DNA of 49,831 nt from Paracoccus sp. (in: a-proteobacteria) (GTDB lineage Bacteria; Pseudomonadota; Alphaproteobacteria; Rhodobacterales; Rhodobacteraceae): contig NZ_JAUVVF010000026.1 in assembly GCF_030604785.1 (NCBI RefSeq), positions 1 through 49,831 on the forward strand. The letters run 5' to 3'. The translations under genes and the position numbers were made by a program. The notes under the pieces were generated by a model. That model was not told the origin of the DNA. It ran no database searches and saw only the letters and a list, made by a program, of their open reading frames with translations. The number at the start of each line of letters is the position of its first letter. Position 1 is the stretch's first letter. Positions 37,117 through 45,075 of the stretch are shown here, one piece after another.

Positions 37117-37962
37117 TCAGCGCAACATGTTGATCCGGCTGCGGCTTTCGTCGGTCTCTGCGGCAAGATGGCCCGCCATGTCCTCCAGCGACGCGATGGC
37201 GGGGGCGGCCAAGGGCGTCAGCCGCAGATAGAGGTCGCGGAACAGGACCCGCGCCGCACTGCCCGACCAGTTCCCGGGCAGCAGCGCCTCGGGCAGGAAG
37301 GGATCGCGCAGCACTGCGCCGCGATAGGCATGGACCAGAAGCAGCCGCAACGTCAGCGCGTCGGGGGCGGACGGAACATGGCCCTGCGCCAGCGCATCGC
37401 CGACCGGGGCGAACTGGGCCAGAAAGCCGTCATAACGCGCCGCAAGAGCCGCCAGATCCCAGAAATCGGCAAGCCCCGGCATCGCCTCGGGCGCGTCATC
37501 GGGCACGCGCATGATTACCCTTGCGCCCGGCGGCAAGGCGCCCCAATCCGGCGCCAGCCAGCAGGAACCGCCCGCCGCCGCCATGTGAAAGCGGCGGCGC
37601 AACTGGTCGGGAACCTCGTCCAGCGCCAGAAGCATCCAGCCCTGCGGCCGTGCCGCCCGGTCGTAGAGCCGCCGGGTGGCCGCCGCGAATTCGGCCCGGG
37701 CGGCAGGGGCCAGCCGGTAGAAGCTGCGCCGCCCCTGCCTTTCGCCCTGAAGCCGACCCGATGCGACCAGACGCGACACCGCCGTGCGGACAAGGTTCTC
37801 GCTGATGCCCGACCGGGCGCAGGTCTCGATCAGGCTGCCCATCCACAGCACCTCGCCGCGCGGGACGACCACATCGCCGTAAACCGTCACGATGAAACCC
37901 GGTGCGGCAACCTCCAGCGCCTGGGCAAGGGCGGCCCCGCAGAACCTTTCCGGCATCTCCAT
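37117..37962 (-). CDS. paaX: PaaX-family transcriptional repressor
   Basis: 281 residues. It has the PaaX layout: an N-terminal winged helix ([20 protein letters not shown], then [19 protein letters not shown]), a middle region with RRSFYRLAP and [17 protein letters not shown], and a C-terminal region with [21 protein letters not shown]. That last block is the family signature (RD-P-LP-ELLP). PaaX represses paa genes until phenylacetyl-CoA binds. It lies 146 bases upstream of paaJ on the same strand and may be part of the same transcript or separately expressed. Finding it together with a TetR-type PaaR is unusual. Confidence 0.92.
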   Translation of the reverse strand: MEMPERFCGAALAQALEVAAPGFIVTVYGDVVVPRGEVLWMGSLIETCARSGISENLVRTAVSRLVASGRLQGERQGRRSFYRLAPAARAEFAAATRRLYDRAARPQGWMLLALDEVPDQLRRRFHMAAAGGSCWLAPDWGALPPGARVIMRVPDDAPEAMPGLADFWDLAALAARYDGFLAQFAPVGDALAQGHVPSAPDALTLRLLLVHAYRGAVLRDPFLPEALLPGNWSGSAARVLFRDLYLRLTPLAAPAIASLEDMAGHLAAETDESRSRINMLR

Positions 37963-38035
37963 CGGCGCTCTCCCTGCTGGTCTGGCCCGCTTCTGGCCTA
38001 TCGCGGCGCGCGCGACAACCGCAAGCCGCGTCCGG

Positions 38036-38950
38036 TCAGGACCCCGCAGCCCCCTGCCCTTCGGCGCGCAGCACCTGCGCCGCCGCCTGCACCGCGCGCG
38101 TCAGACCGCGCAGCGGCACCGCGGCCAGCCGGCTGACCTGCCAGAACAGAGCCACCTCGACCCCCGCACCGGGACACAGCTCGACCAGACGCCCGGCGGC
38201 GAGATGGTCGCGAACCAGCATGGCCGGGTTCAATCCCCAGCCCAGCCCGCCCAGGCAGGCATCGACGAAGCCCTGGGTCGAGGGCAGCGCATGGCAGCGC
38301 AACACGGGGTCCAGACCCGTCACCCGGCGCGCCCATCGCGCCTGAAGCCTGTCCTTCTGGTTGAAGACCAGAGCGGGCGCCTGCGCCAGCGCCTCGGGCG
38401 TCACGCCTGCGGGGAAATGGCGGCGCATGAAATCGGGGCTGGCGGTCGCTAGATAGGGTAGCCGTCCAAGCGGCGTCACCACGCAGCCCGGCACCGGCTG
38501 CGCCAGCGCTGTGACGGCGGCCAGCACCCGTCCCTGCCGCAGCCAGTCGGCGGTATGGGCCTCGTCATCGATGGCGATGTCGAACAGATAGCCGGTCTCG
38601 CCCGCGAACCGGGTCAGTGCAGGCAGAAACCACGCCCCCAGGGAATCCGCATTGGCCGCGATGTTCAGCGTGACCGGTTGCACCCCCTCGCCCGCCAGAC
38701 CGGGCAGATGCTGCATCAGCGCGTTTTCCAGCATGCCCACATGCTCGATATGGCGGCAGAGCCAGTCGCCGGCCTGCGTGGCGGTGCAGGGCTGCCCTCG
38801 ACGGATCAGCACGGTGCCGAGTCGCTCTTCCAGATTGCGGACCCGCTGCGAGATCGCGGACGGCGTGACCGCCAGTTCGCGCGCGGCCGCCTCGAAGCTG
38901 CCGGTGCGGATGATCGCGGCGACGGCGCGGGCGGCGCTGTAATCCAGCAT
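38036..38950 (-). CDS. LysR-family regulator, ArgP/LysG type
   Basis: 304 residues from the ATG at 38950. Residues 1-60 are a LysR helix-turn-helix (YSAARAVAAIIRTGSFEAAARELAVTPSAISQRVRNLEERLG, seen in parts). The effector domain follows. ArgP/LysG proteins sense lysine or arginine and activate a divergent exporter gene. That is the arrangement here: a LysE-family exporter starts 91 bases away on the opposite strand. The longer upstream extension of the frame is antisense to the exporter and discarded. Confidence 0.92.
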   Translation of the reverse strand: MLDYSAARAVAAIIRTGSFEAAARELAVTPSAISQRVRNLEERLGTVLIRRGQPCTATQAGDWLCRHIEHVGMLENALMQHLPGLAGEGVQPVTLNIAANADSLGAWFLPALTRFAGETGYLFDIAIDDEAHTADWLRQGRVLAAVTALAQPVPGCVVTPLGRLPYLATASPDFMRRHFPAGVTPEALAQAPALVFNQKDRLQARWARRVTGLDPVLRCHALPSTQGFVDACLGGLGWGLNPAMLVRDHLAAGRLVELCPGAGVEVALFWQVSRLAAVPLRGLTRAVQAAAQVLRAEGQGAAGS

Positions 38951-39040
38951 CTTTAGCAATCCTGTTTCAGGGTCAGCATCTTGAGTTTGTCTAATGCCCA
39001 ATGGCGCGCTAGGGCAAGGATGACATCCAGGGAGCCACGC

Positions 39041-39652
39041 ATGAGCCTGTCCACCTATCTCGTCGGCATGATGACCGGCCTCAGCCTGATTGTCGCGATC
39101 GGGGCGCAGAACGCCTTTGTCCTGCGGCAGGGCCTCAGGGGCGAGCATGTGCTGGCCGTCTGCCTGACCTGCGCGCTGTCCGACGCGATCCTCATCGTGC
39201 TGGGCGTGGCGGGCTTCGGTCGCATCACCGCGCTGATGCCGTGGCTTGCCGAGACGATGCGCTACGCGGGTGCAGCCTTCCTGATCTGGTATGGTGCGCG
39301 CAGCCTGCGCTCGGCCCTGTCCTCGAACGCGGCGCTGGTGGTCGAGACGCGGCGCAGCTCGGACGGACTGGCGCGCACCCTGCTGGCCTGCCTGGCGATC
39401 ACCTGGCTGAACCCGCATGTCTGGCTCGACACGGTGGTTCTGCTGGGAGCGATCTCGACGCGGTTCGAGGGCTCGCAGCTGGAATTTGCGGCCGGGGCGG
39501 TTTCAGGATCGTTCCTGTTCTTCTTCGCCTTGGGCTACGGCGCCGCCCTGCTGCGCCCAGTCTTTGCCCGCCCCTCGGCGTGGCGGCTGCTGGAATTCGT
39601 CATCGCGCTGGTGATGTGGGGGATCGCGGCCGGTCTGGTTCTGGGAGGGTGA
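39041..39652 (+). CDS. LysE/ArgO-family amino-acid exporter
   Basis: 203 residues, six hydrophobic segments. The N-terminus LSLIVAIGAQNAFVLRQGLRG and the middle ITWLNPHVWLDTVVLLGAI are hallmarks of LysE/ArgO exporters for basic amino acids. It works in the inner membrane and is presumably activated by the divergent LysR protein when lysine or arginine builds up. Start at the ATG at 39041 after CCAGGGAGCC. Confidence 0.94.
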   Translation: MSLSTYLVGMMTGLSLIVAIGAQNAFVLRQGLRGEHVLAVCLTCALSDAILIVLGVAGFGRITALMPWLAETMRYAGAAFLIWYGARSLRSALSSNAALVVETRRSSDGLARTLLACLAITWLNPHVWLDTVVLLGAISTRFEGSQLEFAAGAVSGSFLFFFALGYGAALLRPVFARPSAWRLLEFVIALVMWGIAAGLVLGG

Positions 39653-39738
39653 AGGCATTAATAGAGCCATCGCTTACCTCTCATAACATCACTTGAAAGA
39701 GTTTGTGATGATCACTTCGGCGCTTTCGCAGGTTCGAC

Positions 39739-39761
39739 CCCCGGCGGCGCTGCCGCCGGGG
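39739..39761. terminator. GC-rich hairpin between lysE and parB
   Basis: Perfect 10-base arms CCCCGGCGGC and GCCGCCGGGG with a 3-base loop GCT, lying between the convergent ends of the exporter gene and parB and touching the parS-like palindrome at 39762. It probably stops transcription from one or both sides, although no T-run is present. Confidence 0.55.
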
Positions 39762-39777
39762 CTTCCCCGCGGGGAAG
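39762..39777. repeat. parS-like palindrome, copy 1 (intergenic)
   Basis: CTTCCCC-GC-GGGGAAG, a perfect 16-base palindrome one base from the parB stop codon. Three further copies with the same 7-base arms lie inside parB and parA. Confidence 0.7.
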
Positions 39778-39778
39778 G

Positions 39779-40888
39779 TCACTCGATCTGATCTAGCATG
39801 GCCGCGACGGCCGCTTCCAGCTTGCGCCGGTCGATGGTCGAGAAGTCGCGCGCCAGCCGGATCTCGAGCCGGCCGTCGGCCGCGATGCATTTGGCAGTGC
39901 CCTGCGCCCGCTGAAGCTGGAAGCTGGTCTTGGCTTTGGCAGCTTCGCGCGGCTCGGGGCCGGTCTTCGGCGGGGCGACGCCCTCGGGCATCTCGCCGCC
40001 CTGCCCTGCATAGCGGCGCAGCACCGCCAGTTCATCCGTGATAGACCGGGTGTCCCAATCGCGCAGCTCGGACTTGATGGCCGCGGCGAGGCCCGGCACA
40101 TCGGCCAGCCGCTGCGCCAGAGCCAGCCCCAGGGCGCGCGGGATTTCCTGCGGATACATCAGCGTCTCGCCCAGCCGTTCGACCAGAGGGATGAAGTTGC
40201 GGATATAGCTGCGCTTCTGGTAGCCCGCCGACTTGAACAGGATCGCGACGGCCTTTTCGGGATCGTTCTCTTCGGTCAGCGGATCCATCGCGTAATGCAG
40301 CGCAAGCTGCGCCATCTCGGCGAACGAGATGTCCTTGCGGACCATGTTCTCGTCCACCATCCGCCGATAGAGGCTTTCCAGCGCATCGCCCCGCGCCGCG
40401 ATCCCTGCCGGGATCCGGCCCCAGGCATCGGCATCGCCGGTCTCGTCAAGAAGCTGGCGATAGGCCGACAGCCGCCGCCAGCCCTGGATCAGCTCGTAGC
40501 GCCCCTCGCCGGCGGGCTCGACCCGGATCGGGTTCGACAGCCCGATCTCGCGGATCGACGCGACCAGTTCGGCCAGTTCGAAATCCGCGACGGGGCGACG
40601 GTCGCGGATGAGCTTCTGCGTGTCGATGGCATCAAGCGGGATCATGTCGGTGATCAGCCCTGCCCGCTTCAGCCGCACATGCTCTTGCGCCAGGGCATCA
40701 TTCTCGGCCCTGATGCGCGCCTCGATCGCGGCGCGGTCACGGGCCGATTCCGCGGTCTCGGAAATGGCGGCGGCCATCGGGCCGCGACGCTGCTCGCCGC
40801 GCGCGGGCACCTCTTCCTTCCCCGCGGGGAAGTCAGGCGCGTCGTCCGTCGGCAGGTCGATGTCGAACATCCGGCGCTTGCGACTCAT
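39779..40888 (-). CDS. parB: ParB-family partition protein
   Basis: 369 residues. The ParB/Srx-like N-terminal domain is recognisable at about residues 80-150 (MIPLDAIDTQKLIRDRR; SIREIGLSNPIRV; YELIQGWRRLSAYRQL, the GxRR-type motif that binds CTP in the family). A helix-turn-helix DNA-binding domain follows (MVDENMVRKDISFAEMAQLA, then SAGYQKRSYIRNFIPLV). The C-terminus (EAAVAAMLDQIE) would dimerise. ParB binds centromere (parS) sites and works with ParA. Its start overlaps the parA stop by four bases. A 16-base palindrome is embedded in its 5' region (40817-40832), encoding FPAGK. Confidence 0.92.
   Translation of the reverse strand: MSRKRRMFDIDLPTDDAPDFPAGKEEVPARGEQRRGPMAAAISETAESARDRAAIEARIRAENDALAQEHVRLKRAGLITDMIPLDAIDTQKLIRDRRPVADFELAELVASIREIGLSNPIRVEPAGEGRYELIQGWRRLSAYRQLLDETGDADAWGRIPAGIAARGDALESLYRRMVDENMVRKDISFAEMAQLALHYAMDPLTEENDPEKAVAILFKSAGYQKRSYIRNFIPLVERLGETLMYPQEIPRALGLALAQRLADVPGLAAAIKSELRDWDTRSITDELAVLRRYAGQGGEMPEGVAPPKTGPEPREAAKAKTSFQLQRAQGTAKCIAADGRLEIRLARDFSTIDRRKLEAAVAAMLDQIE
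40817..40832. repeat. parS-like palindrome, copy 2 (inside parB)
   Basis: CTTCCCC-GC-GGGGAAG, identical to copy 1. It falls in parB codons for F-P-A-G-K, starting at a codon's third base. Confidence 0.7.
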
Positions 40889-42189
40889 GCCTCGCCCTCC
40901 TGCTGGGTCCAGGCGGTCAGGACGTGCCCCCGGAATTCCTCATAGGCCTGATCGAAGGTCGCCCGTGCCCGGCGCCAGGTTCCGCGCGTCATCTCGCGGT
41001 AGTCGATCTCGTAGATCGAGCTGAGGAAGCGCCCGGATTGTTCGACCGCGCGCGTCAACTCGATCGGGTGCTGCGCGACGCGATCGCCGAAGACCTGACG
41101 GAAGGCGCCGAACATGGCCTGATGCAGCTCGTTCGACGGCTCGTAGCGCGTCATCAGGAAGCGGATATCGGCAAAGGCCTTGGGCAGCGCGATCTTCCCC
41201 GTGGGGAAGTTCTCGAAGCCGTGGGACAGATCCTCCAGCGCCTCGGCCAGCTGACCGATGAAGCTCGTGGTCGAATCGTATTCCCAGTAGCCGGGCCCAG
41301 AAGGAATATAGAGCATGTCGGCCGCGAAGACAGCGTTCATCGACTGATAGCCGATGGCCGGCGGGCAGTCGAAGAGGATCAGGTCATAGGCGTCGTCGGC
41401 CAGGCTGTCGAGGAAGCGCGACACCGCACCGAAGAAGGTCCATTCCGGGTTCAGGTGCCGATACTGGGCGCTGGCGAACTCGACAAAGGCCGCATTGGCG
41501 CAGCTGGGCACGATGTCGATCGTCGGCCAGGCCGTCGGCTTGATGAAGTCCGCCACACGCAGCGAGCCCAGACCCATGTCGCGGATCGAGGCGGGTAGCT
41601 TGCGATGGGGCAGGGCGGTACCCGACTCGGCTCCGGCACTGGCGGCGTTCATGCGGTCGGTCTCGCGCTCGAGATCGCGTGCCATGATGCCCCAGACGGT
41701 GTGATCCTCGCCCACATCGGTCAGACCCATCGAATGGGACAGCGTCGCCTGCGGATCGAAATCGACGACCAGCACCCGATAGCCGTCAAGCGCGGCCGCG
41801 TGGGCGAAATGCAGCGCCACGGTGCTCTTGCCCGCGCCGCCCTTGAAATTGGCGATGGCCGCGCGGAATGCGCGCTTCCCTTCGGGGCGGGGCGGCATCA
41901 GCGACTTCTTGTTCACCCGGATGCGGCGCCGCAACTCGTTCACCTCCTCCAGGCTGAACCAGCGCTGGCGGCCATCCTCCTCGACTTCCCCGAGGGGAAG
42001 GTTCGGATCCGCCGCCAGCTTGCCGCGGAAGGTCGACTGGTTCATGCGGAAGATGAGCTCGGCCACCTCCCAGCTGGAGAACCGCCGCAGCGTCTTCTCG
42101 TTCGAGGGGCTGAAGGTCTGGCGCCTGATCCAGCCCTGCATCTTCAGCGACTGCGCCTGCAGCCGCGAGAGGTCCTGATGGGTAAACAT
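40885..42189 (-). CDS. parA: ParA-family partition ATPase (RepA/ParA type with N-terminal DNA-binding region)
   Basis: 434 residues. An N-terminal region of about 105 residues carries a MerR-like helix-turn-helix (FSSWEVAELIFRMNQSTFRGKL), typical of long type Ia plasmid ParA proteins that also autorepress their operon. The deviant Walker A FKGGAGKST spans residues 115-123. Walker A' is VLVVDFDPQATLSH and Walker B is LILFDCPPAIGY. It moves ParB-parS complexes so that both daughter cells inherit the replicon. Two palindromes of the ParB cluster lie within it (41194-41209 and 41985-42000). It reads away from the replicase gene, with the putative origin between them. Confidence 0.94.
   Translation of the reverse strand: MFTHQDLSRLQAQSLKMQGWIRRQTFSPSNEKTLRRFSSWEVAELIFRMNQSTFRGKLAADPNLPLGEVEEDGRQRWFSLEEVNELRRRIRVNKKSLMPPRPEGKRAFRAAIANFKGGAGKSTVALHFAHAAALDGYRVLVVDFDPQATLSHSMGLTDVGEDHTVWGIMARDLERETDRMNAASAGAESGTALPHRKLPASIRDMGLGSLRVADFIKPTAWPTIDIVPSCANAAFVEFASAQYRHLNPEWTFFGAVSRFLDSLADDAYDLILFDCPPAIGYQSMNAVFAADMLYIPSGPGYWEYDSTTSFIGQLAEALEDLSHGFENFPTGKIALPKAFADIRFLMTRYEPSNELHQAMFGAFRQVFGDRVAQHPIELTRAVEQSGRFLSSIYEIDYREMTRGTWRRARATFDQAYEEFRGHVLTAWTQQEGEA
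41194..41209. repeat. parS-like palindrome, copy 3 (inside parA)
   Basis: CTTCCCC-GT-GGGGAAG: same 7-base arms, different centre. In parA it encodes F-P-T-G-K and starts at a codon's third base. Confidence 0.65.
41985..42000. repeat. parS-like palindrome, copy 4 (inside parA)
   Basis: CTTCCCC-GA-GGGGAAG: same arms, third centre. In parA it encodes L-P-L-G-E and starts at a codon's first base, a different frame from copy 3, so the conservation is of DNA and not of protein. Confidence 0.65.
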
Positions 42190-42325
42190 GATCTGCCTGT
42201 ATTGAAGGACGCAAATTACTGCCGGTCTTCCTTTTACGACTTATTTGCGCTTTTGGCAAAAGCGTTGTTGAATAAATCGCGGTCCGCGCGTTTTCCAGCA
42301 CCTGCTAGGCGAATCGGCGCCGCAA

Positions 42326-42345
42326 CCCGGCTTGGCCAAGCCGGG
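42326..42345. repeat. 20-base perfect palindrome in the origin region
   Basis: CCCGGCTTGG followed by its exact reverse complement CCAAGCCGGG. It could be a protein-binding site or, as RNA, part of the parA leader. Confidence 0.6.
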
Positions 42346-42371
42346 CCCCAAGGACGCCAGACGCTGGATAT

Positions 42372-42447
42372 GGGGGACAAACTCCGCGTCTCCGCCACGG
42401 ATTGGGTGACATGACGCGCGGAATAGGGGACGTTTTGAATGTCACCC
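42372..42447. repeat. Iteron-like repeats (GGGKGACAW)
   Basis: GGGGGACAA (42372-42380), GGGTGACAT (42404-42412), GGGGACGTT (42426-42434) and, on the other strand, GGGTGACAT (42447-42439). The second and fourth form an exact inverted pair. Short direct and inverted repeats beside a replicase gene are typical binding sites of plasmid initiators. Confidence 0.55.
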
Positions 42448-42512
42448 TATACCATTGATACCGGATTCTTTTCTTGATCGGGGCTAACGCCGGACCTGTC
42501 CGGCCAATCTGC

Positions 42513-42541
42513 TTGACAGAATCGTGTTTCAGGACGCTAAT
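42513..42541 (+). promoter_or_regulatory. Predicted replicase promoter
   Basis: TTGACA (42513-42518), 17-base spacer, GCTAAT (42536-42541). The expected start is about 90 bases before the replicase ATG. The left arm of an inverted repeat lies in the spacer. Confidence 0.6.
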
Positions 42542-42583
42542 GGCCAGAGAGCGGTGAAAGACGTTGCGAAGCGCCTGAAACAC
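42524..42583. promoter_or_regulatory. Inverted repeat overlapping the replicase promoter and leader
   Basis: Perfect 10-base arms GTGTTTCAGG (42524-42533) and CCTGAAACAC (42574-42583) with a 40-base spacer. One arm sits inside the promoter and the other in the untranslated leader, a layout suited to autorepression by a looping dimer. Confidence 0.55.
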
Positions 42584-42636
42584 CGCCAGAGCAGTAACCG
42601 GCCAAGGGATAACCCGGCCACCGGGCAGGAGCAGCG

Positions 42637-43329
42637 ATGCAGGTCATCAAACCCGTCGGGCGTGACGCCGCGGCGAAGAAATACGACATCCTGTCGGCGC
42701 TGATGGCGCATGCACTGGCCGGCGGGCCGGTCGCCCAGAGGCTGGTCCTGAGACTGATGGCGCTGATCACCACCCGATACAATTGGCAGCGGGACGAGCT
42801 TTGCATGGGCCAGCGCGAGATCGCGCGGCTCTGGTGCGTGGACGAGCGCACGGTCAAGCGCGACATGGCGCAGCTTCGCGCGATAGGCTGGCTGCGGGTC
42901 AAGCGTCAGGGGGCGCGGGGCAGGGTGTCGGTCCTAGGTCTGGACCTCGAGCGCATCCTGCTGGATACGCGACCCGCCTGGCCCAATATCGGCGAGGATT
43001 ACGTGGCCCGGATGGCAGCACGCGGGGGCGAGGAGAACGCAAATCCGCAGCCCGACGCCAATGTCGTTCCGTTCCGCAAGACGCCTTCGCAGGTCGAGCC
43101 GGGGCTGTGGGGTCGGATGCGCTCGGTCCTTCATGCCGAGGATGCGGTGATCTACGGCGCCTGGTTCGCGCCCCTGGTCGAGATCGACGAGGCCGAAGGC
43201 GTGCTGACCCTTGCCGCGCCCTCGCGCTTTCACGCCACATATCTGCGCACGCATCTGCTGGCGCGGCTGGAAACGGCCGGGCGCAGGCTGGATCCGACCT
43301 TCCGGGGATTGCGGATCGAGGCACCGTGA
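42637..43329 (+). CDS. DnaA-like plasmid replication initiator
   Basis: 230 residues from the ATG at 42637 (CAGGAG upstream). Residues about 52-105 are a helix-turn-helix (MGQREIARLWCVDERTVKRD), and about 157-213 resemble DnaA domain I (LWGRMRSVLHAEDAVIYGAWF, then GVLTLAAPSRFHATYLRTHL). No AAA+ ATPase motifs are present. This architecture matches the DnaA-like replicases described for Rhodobacterales plasmids, which share only short regions with chromosomal DnaA. It should bind the neighbouring repeats and recruit the helicase. Adjacent parAB and the structured intergenic region make this the replication module. Confidence 0.82.
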   Translation: MQVIKPVGRDAAAKKYDILSALMAHALAGGPVAQRLVLRLMALITTRYNWQRDELCMGQREIARLWCVDERTVKRDMAQLRAIGWLRVKRQGARGRVSVLGLDLERILLDTRPAWPNIGEDYVARMAARGGEENANPQPDANVVPFRKTPSQVEPGLWGRMRSVLHAEDAVIYGAWFAPLVEIDEAEGVLTLAAPSRFHATYLRTHLLARLETAGRRLDPTFRGLRIEAP

Positions 43330-43369
43330 CATGCTGGACAGGGCAGGGGGGCGGACCTAAAGCTTCGAC

Positions 43370-44023
43370 ATGCGGTTCGACCTGATCATCTTCGATTGCG
43401 ACGGCGTCATCGCCGACAGCGAGATCCTGTCGGCCGAGGTGCTGATCGCGCAGCTTGCAGACCTCGGCATCGTCGTGACGCCCGACGATGTCCGCCGCGA
43501 CTTTCTGGGGCGCAGTTTCCCGACAGTGGCTGCCGGCATCCGCGCCCGGTCGGGACGTCCGCTGCCCGACGATTTCGAGGCCAGCTACCGCGCCCGTTTA
43601 ATGGAGCGGTTCGAGGCCGACCTGAAGGAAACGCCGGGCTTTTCGGCCATGCTGGCCGGGCTGGGGCGACGCTGCTGCGTGGCGACCTCGTCCAGCCCGC
43701 CCCGCGTTGCGCGCACTCTTGCGGTTCTGGGGCTGCAGGAGGCCTTTGGCGCGCATGTCTTCACGGCCTCGGAAGTGGCGCGGGGCAAGCCGGCCCCGGA
43801 CCTGTTCCTTCATGCGGCCGTGCGCATGCAGGCAAGTCCCGACCGCGTGCTGGTGATCGAGGACAGTCCCCCCGGTCTGGAAGCCGCGCGCGCCGCCGGC
43901 ATGGCGGTCCTGCATTACGGCGGCGGCGCCCATCTGGCCGGGATCGCACCGCCCGCCGGGGCCCAGAGCTTTGACGACTGGACGTGCCTTGGCGCCATTC
44001 TCGCGCAGCTGGAGGCGTCATGA
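43370..44023 (+). CDS. HAD-family phosphatase of the polyol operon
   Basis: 217 residues. HAD motif I is FDCDGVIADSE, motif II is VATSSSP, the Lys of motif III lies in GKPAPDLFLHA, and motif IV is VIEDSPPGLEAA. The cap region (residues about 15-85) is the beta-phosphoglucomutase/sugar-phosphatase type. Its stop codon overlaps the start of the SorC-type regulator (ATGA), tying it to the polyol genes. A sugar-phosphate such as a hexitol or fructose phosphate is a likely substrate, but this is inference. Confidence 0.88.
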   Translation: MRFDLIIFDCDGVIADSEILSAEVLIAQLADLGIVVTPDDVRRDFLGRSFPTVAAGIRARSGRPLPDDFEASYRARLMERFEADLKETPGFSAMLAGLGRRCCVATSSSPPRVARTLAVLGLQEAFGAHVFTASEVARGKPAPDLFLHAAVRMQASPDRVLVIEDSPPGLEAARAAGMAVLHYGGGAHLAGIAPPAGAQSFDDWTCLGAILAQLEAS

Positions 44024-44991
44024 CCCAGCCGCCGACGAGGTTCACCCCCGAAGCCGCGCGTCTGGACGATGCAGCGCGCGCGGGCTGGCTCTATTACGTC
44101 GCGGGCAACACCCAGGACGAGATTGCGCGCAAGCTGGGCGTCAGTCGCCAGAGCGCGCAGCGGCTGGTCGCCATGGCGATGGCCGAGCGGCTGATCAAGG
44201 TTCGGCTGGACCATCCGATCGGGCGCTGCATGGACCTTGCGGCGCGGCTGACCGACCGCTTCGGGCTGCAGGGATGCGAGGTCGTGCCCTCGGACCCCGA
44301 GGCGCCGGACCTGCTGACCGGCCTTGCCATCGCCGCCGCCGCCCTGCTGGAACGCGTGCTGAAATCGCCCGAGCGGCGCGTGATCAGTCTTGGCACCGGG
44401 CGCAACCTGCGCGCCATGGTCGAGCAGGTGCCGCGCATGTCCTGCCCGCAGCATGTCGTCGTCTCGCGGCTGGGCAACATGATGGAGGACGGATCGGCGA
44501 CCGCCTATAACGCGACGATCCGGCTGGCCGACCGGATCGGGGCGCCGCATTATCCCTATCCGCTGCCGGTTCTGGCCCCCGATCCGCAGACGCTGGCCGC
44601 GATGCAGGCGCAGCCCGGCGCGCGCAACACGATCATGCTGTGCGAAAAGGCCGATCTGTCGCTGGTCGGCGTCGGCCAGATGGATCCGAGCGCGCCGCTG
44701 CATGTGGACGGCTTTCTCTCATCTGCCGAGCTTGACGAGCTGACCCGCGCCGGCGCGGTGGGCGAGATCACGTCCTGGATCTATGACGGCGAGGGGCAGG
44801 TGCTGGATTGCGCCTATAATCGCCGCGTCGCCTCGGCCCCGCTGCCGGCGGCGCCGGAACGCCCCGTCTGGGCGATGGCCTCCGGCCAGGCCAAGCTGGC
44901 CGCGATTCGCGCAGCCCTGAGGGGAAGGCTGGTCAACGGCCTCATCACCTCAGAGGCCACGGCAGAGCGGCTTCTGTCCGACCCAGCCTGA
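44020..44991 (+). CDS. SorC/DeoR-family sugar-binding transcriptional regulator
   Basis: 323 residues from the ATG at 44020. The N-terminal helix-turn-helix reads WLYYVAGNTQDEIARKLGVS then RQSAQRLVA. The C-terminal effector domain resembles sugar-phosphate isomerases (VISLGTGRNLRAMVE; VVVSRLGNMM; SLVGVGQMDPSAPL). SorC-type regulators sense phosphorylated sugars or polyols. It lies directly before the polyol transporter genes, whose promoter carries an 8-base inverted repeat that could be its operator. In Rhodobacter the comparable gene is smoC. Confidence 0.9.
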   Translation: MTQPPTRFTPEAARLDDAARAGWLYYVAGNTQDEIARKLGVSRQSAQRLVAMAMAERLIKVRLDHPIGRCMDLAARLTDRFGLQGCEVVPSDPEAPDLLTGLAIAAAALLERVLKSPERRVISLGTGRNLRAMVEQVPRMSCPQHVVVSRLGNMMEDGSATAYNATIRLADRIGAPHYPYPLPVLAPDPQTLAAMQAQPGARNTIMLCEKADLSLVGVGQMDPSAPLHVDGFLSSAELDELTRAGAVGEITSWIYDGEGQVLDCAYNRRVASAPLPAAPERPVWAMASGQAKLAAIRAALRGRLVNGLITSEATAERLLSDPA

Positions 44992-45025
44992 AACGGCATC
45001 TGCGGCACGGCGCCGAAAGAGGGCG

Positions 45026-45054
45026 TTGACAAGTCACGCGCATCGGGTGAATAT
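45026..45054 (+). promoter_or_regulatory. Predicted promoter of the polyol transporter operon
   Basis: TTGACA (45026-45031), 17-base spacer, GAATAT (45049-45054), 45 bases before the binding-protein start. An operator-like repeat overlaps the -10 box. Confidence 0.6.
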
Positions 45055-45075
45055 TTGCCCATCGGCGGGGCAAAT
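45053..45075. promoter_or_regulatory. Candidate SorC-type operator
   Basis: Perfect arms ATTTGCCC and GGGCAAAT separated by 7 bases, covering the end of the -10 box and the likely transcription start. Confidence 0.6.

Larger units (their letters stand above)
42190..42636. other. Putative replication origin / replicase control region
   Basis: The 447 bases between divergent parA and the replicase gene hold no gene but many ordered elements. An AT-rich block at 42207-42280 contains a small hairpin (CGCTTTT-GGC-AAAAGCG, 42248-42264). A 20-base palindrome lies at 42326-42345, and GGGKGACAW-type repeats at 42372-42447. A 7-2-7 palindrome GCCGGAC-CT-GTCCGGC lies at 42489-42504, followed by a consensus-like promoter and a long-arm inverted repeat before the replicase. 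This is what an iteron-type plasmid origin combined with replicase autoregulation would look like. Confidence 0.65.

Noticed and set aside
41870..41890. Possible fifth copy of the par palindrome (CTTCCCTTCGGGGCGG)
   Set aside because: The arms do not match: only part of each half is kept and there is no dyad symmetry.
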